Part shown: piece after piece, positions 14,409 to 14,980 of the stretch
Layout: each line of letters starts with the position of its first letter
Numbering within the stretch: the first letter of the stretch is position 1
Source: Phoenicibacter congonensis
GTDB lineage: Bacteria > Actinomycetota > Coriobacteriia > Coriobacteriales > Eggerthellaceae
Length of the DNA: 14,980 nt
Assembly (NCBI GenBank): GCA_030530045.1
Contig: JAUMVS010000018.1
Location: 3,213 to 18,192, forward strand
Reading direction: 5' to 3'
Notes under the pieces: generated by a model
The model's database searches: none
Seen by the model: the letters and a program-made list of their open reading frames with translations, nothing else
What the model was told of the DNA's origin: nothing
Translations under genes and position numbers: made by a program

Positions 14409-14980
14409 TTGTTAAGTAAAGAAGAAAACATAAATCAAGCAAGCACGAATTCTGCTTCTGTTGGCGCTGGGGCAACTTCCGCTGATGCTCAAAAGCCTCA
14501 AACTCAATCGAAGAATAAGAGCTCGGTTTTAAGCCTGCTTCTCATAATTATCGTGTTCATAGCTGGTCTTTCCTTGCTTTTGTATCCTCTAATTTCGGAC
14601 CTTTACAACACTTGGGTTCACGACTCGATGATTGTGTCCTACGACGAAGAGGTCTCAAAAATTCCTGCTGCCGATTATTCCGAGTGGTTCGCAAAAGCCG
14701 AAAACTACAACGCTCGCTTGGTGGGGCAGGGCGTCCCCGATGCTTTTGCAGTTCATGAGAAGACCGAGGACGAAGATTATACTTCGCAGCTCAGCTTTCG
14801 CGAGGACGGCATGATGGGCTACATCGTCATTCCGCGAATTGACGTCAACCTGCCAATCTATCACTACACTTCCGACGAATCGATGCAAAAAGGTGTCGGC
14901 CACCTGCAAGGCTCTGCGCTTCCTGTTGGTGGTTCTTCGACCCATTGTGTTTTGTCGGCGCATCGCGGCCTTCCGTCTGC
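14409..14980 (+). CDS. Class C (pilin-polymerising) sortase, 3' end outside window
   Basis: Membrane transpeptidase that would cleave the pilin sorting signals and join subunits through lysine side chains. Only the first 190 codons are present. A Ser/Ala/Gln-rich cytoplasmic start (1-37) is followed by a membrane segment at about 40-62 ending in YPLISDLYN (59-67), typical of class C sortases. DAF at 111-113 fits the lid region that is usually DPF or DPW. The sortase fold begins at GYIVIPRIDVNLPIY (137-151), and SAHRG carries catalytic His185. The TLxTC cysteine loop, catalytic Arg and any C-terminal membrane segment lie beyond the window. A TGA at 14397 and the absence of any in-frame ATG or GTG before the membrane segment point to TTG at 14409 as the start; the upstream Shine-Dalgarno (GAG at 14398-14400) is weak. 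Confidence 0.9.
   Translation, partial: MLSKEENINQASTNSASVGAGATSADAQKPQTQSKNKSSVLSLLLIIIVFIAGLSLLLYPLISDLYNTWVHDSMIVSYDEEVSKIPAADYSEWFAKAENYNARLVGQGVPDAFAVHEKTEDEDYTSQLSFREDGMMGYIVIPRIDVNLPIYHYTSDESMQKGVGHLQGSALPVGGSSTHCVLSAHRGLPS

Noticed and set aside
14377..14415. 12-codon ORF overlapping the sortase start
   Set aside because: Too short and without a good ribosome binding site; chance is the simplest explanation.

Overview
The window looks like chromosomal DNA of a Gram-positive anaerobe. The best fit is a Coriobacteriia-type actinobacterium (Atopobium/Olsenella-like), judged from the mix of a QueH-type queuosine enzyme, a lipobox lipoprotein, and an Actinomyces-style 'tip pilin, shaft pilin, class C sortase' locus in DNA of moderate GC. 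The genus is an inference. No rRNA, tRNA, CRISPR array, transposase or phage gene was seen.

Layout. At 3-743 (-) is queH. At 791-1936 (+), across a 47-bp divergent promoter region, is tgt. Together they cover base exchange and the last reduction step of queuosine tRNA modification. At 2182-3054 (+) is a secreted lipoprotein made of two nearly identical rhodanese domains, preceded by a leader that holds a terminator-like hairpin. A strong bidirectional terminator (3087-3120) separates it from a convergent phosphoglucomutase gene (3252-4964, -). Divergent from that gene is a two-gene ABC exporter operon: ATPase at 5073-5825 and a roughly 12-TM permease at 5843-7492, closed by a terminator at 7536-7566.

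The right half (about 7600 to the end) is a sortase-assembled pilus locus. It has a 1472-residue tip/ancillary pilin (7827-12245), a 543-residue shaft pilin with LPVTG (12457-14088), and the first 190 codons of a class C sortase (14409 to the window edge). The shaft gene has its own near-consensus promoter, a good ribosome binding site and ATG. The tip and sortase genes appear to start at TTG with weak ribosome binding sites, and a strong terminator separates shaft from sortase. By homology, the sortase would cut the shaft pilin at LPVTG, polymerise it through a lysine of the next subunit, and cap the fibre with the tip protein. A housekeeping sortase encoded elsewhere would attach it to the wall.

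The most unusual features are the tip protein's MPTAGG sorting motif with a long cytoplasmic tail, its large unrecognised N-terminal head, the degenerate pilin motif of the shaft, the structured DNA upstream of the sortase gene, the terminator in the rhodanese leader, and the tandem rhodanese repeat.
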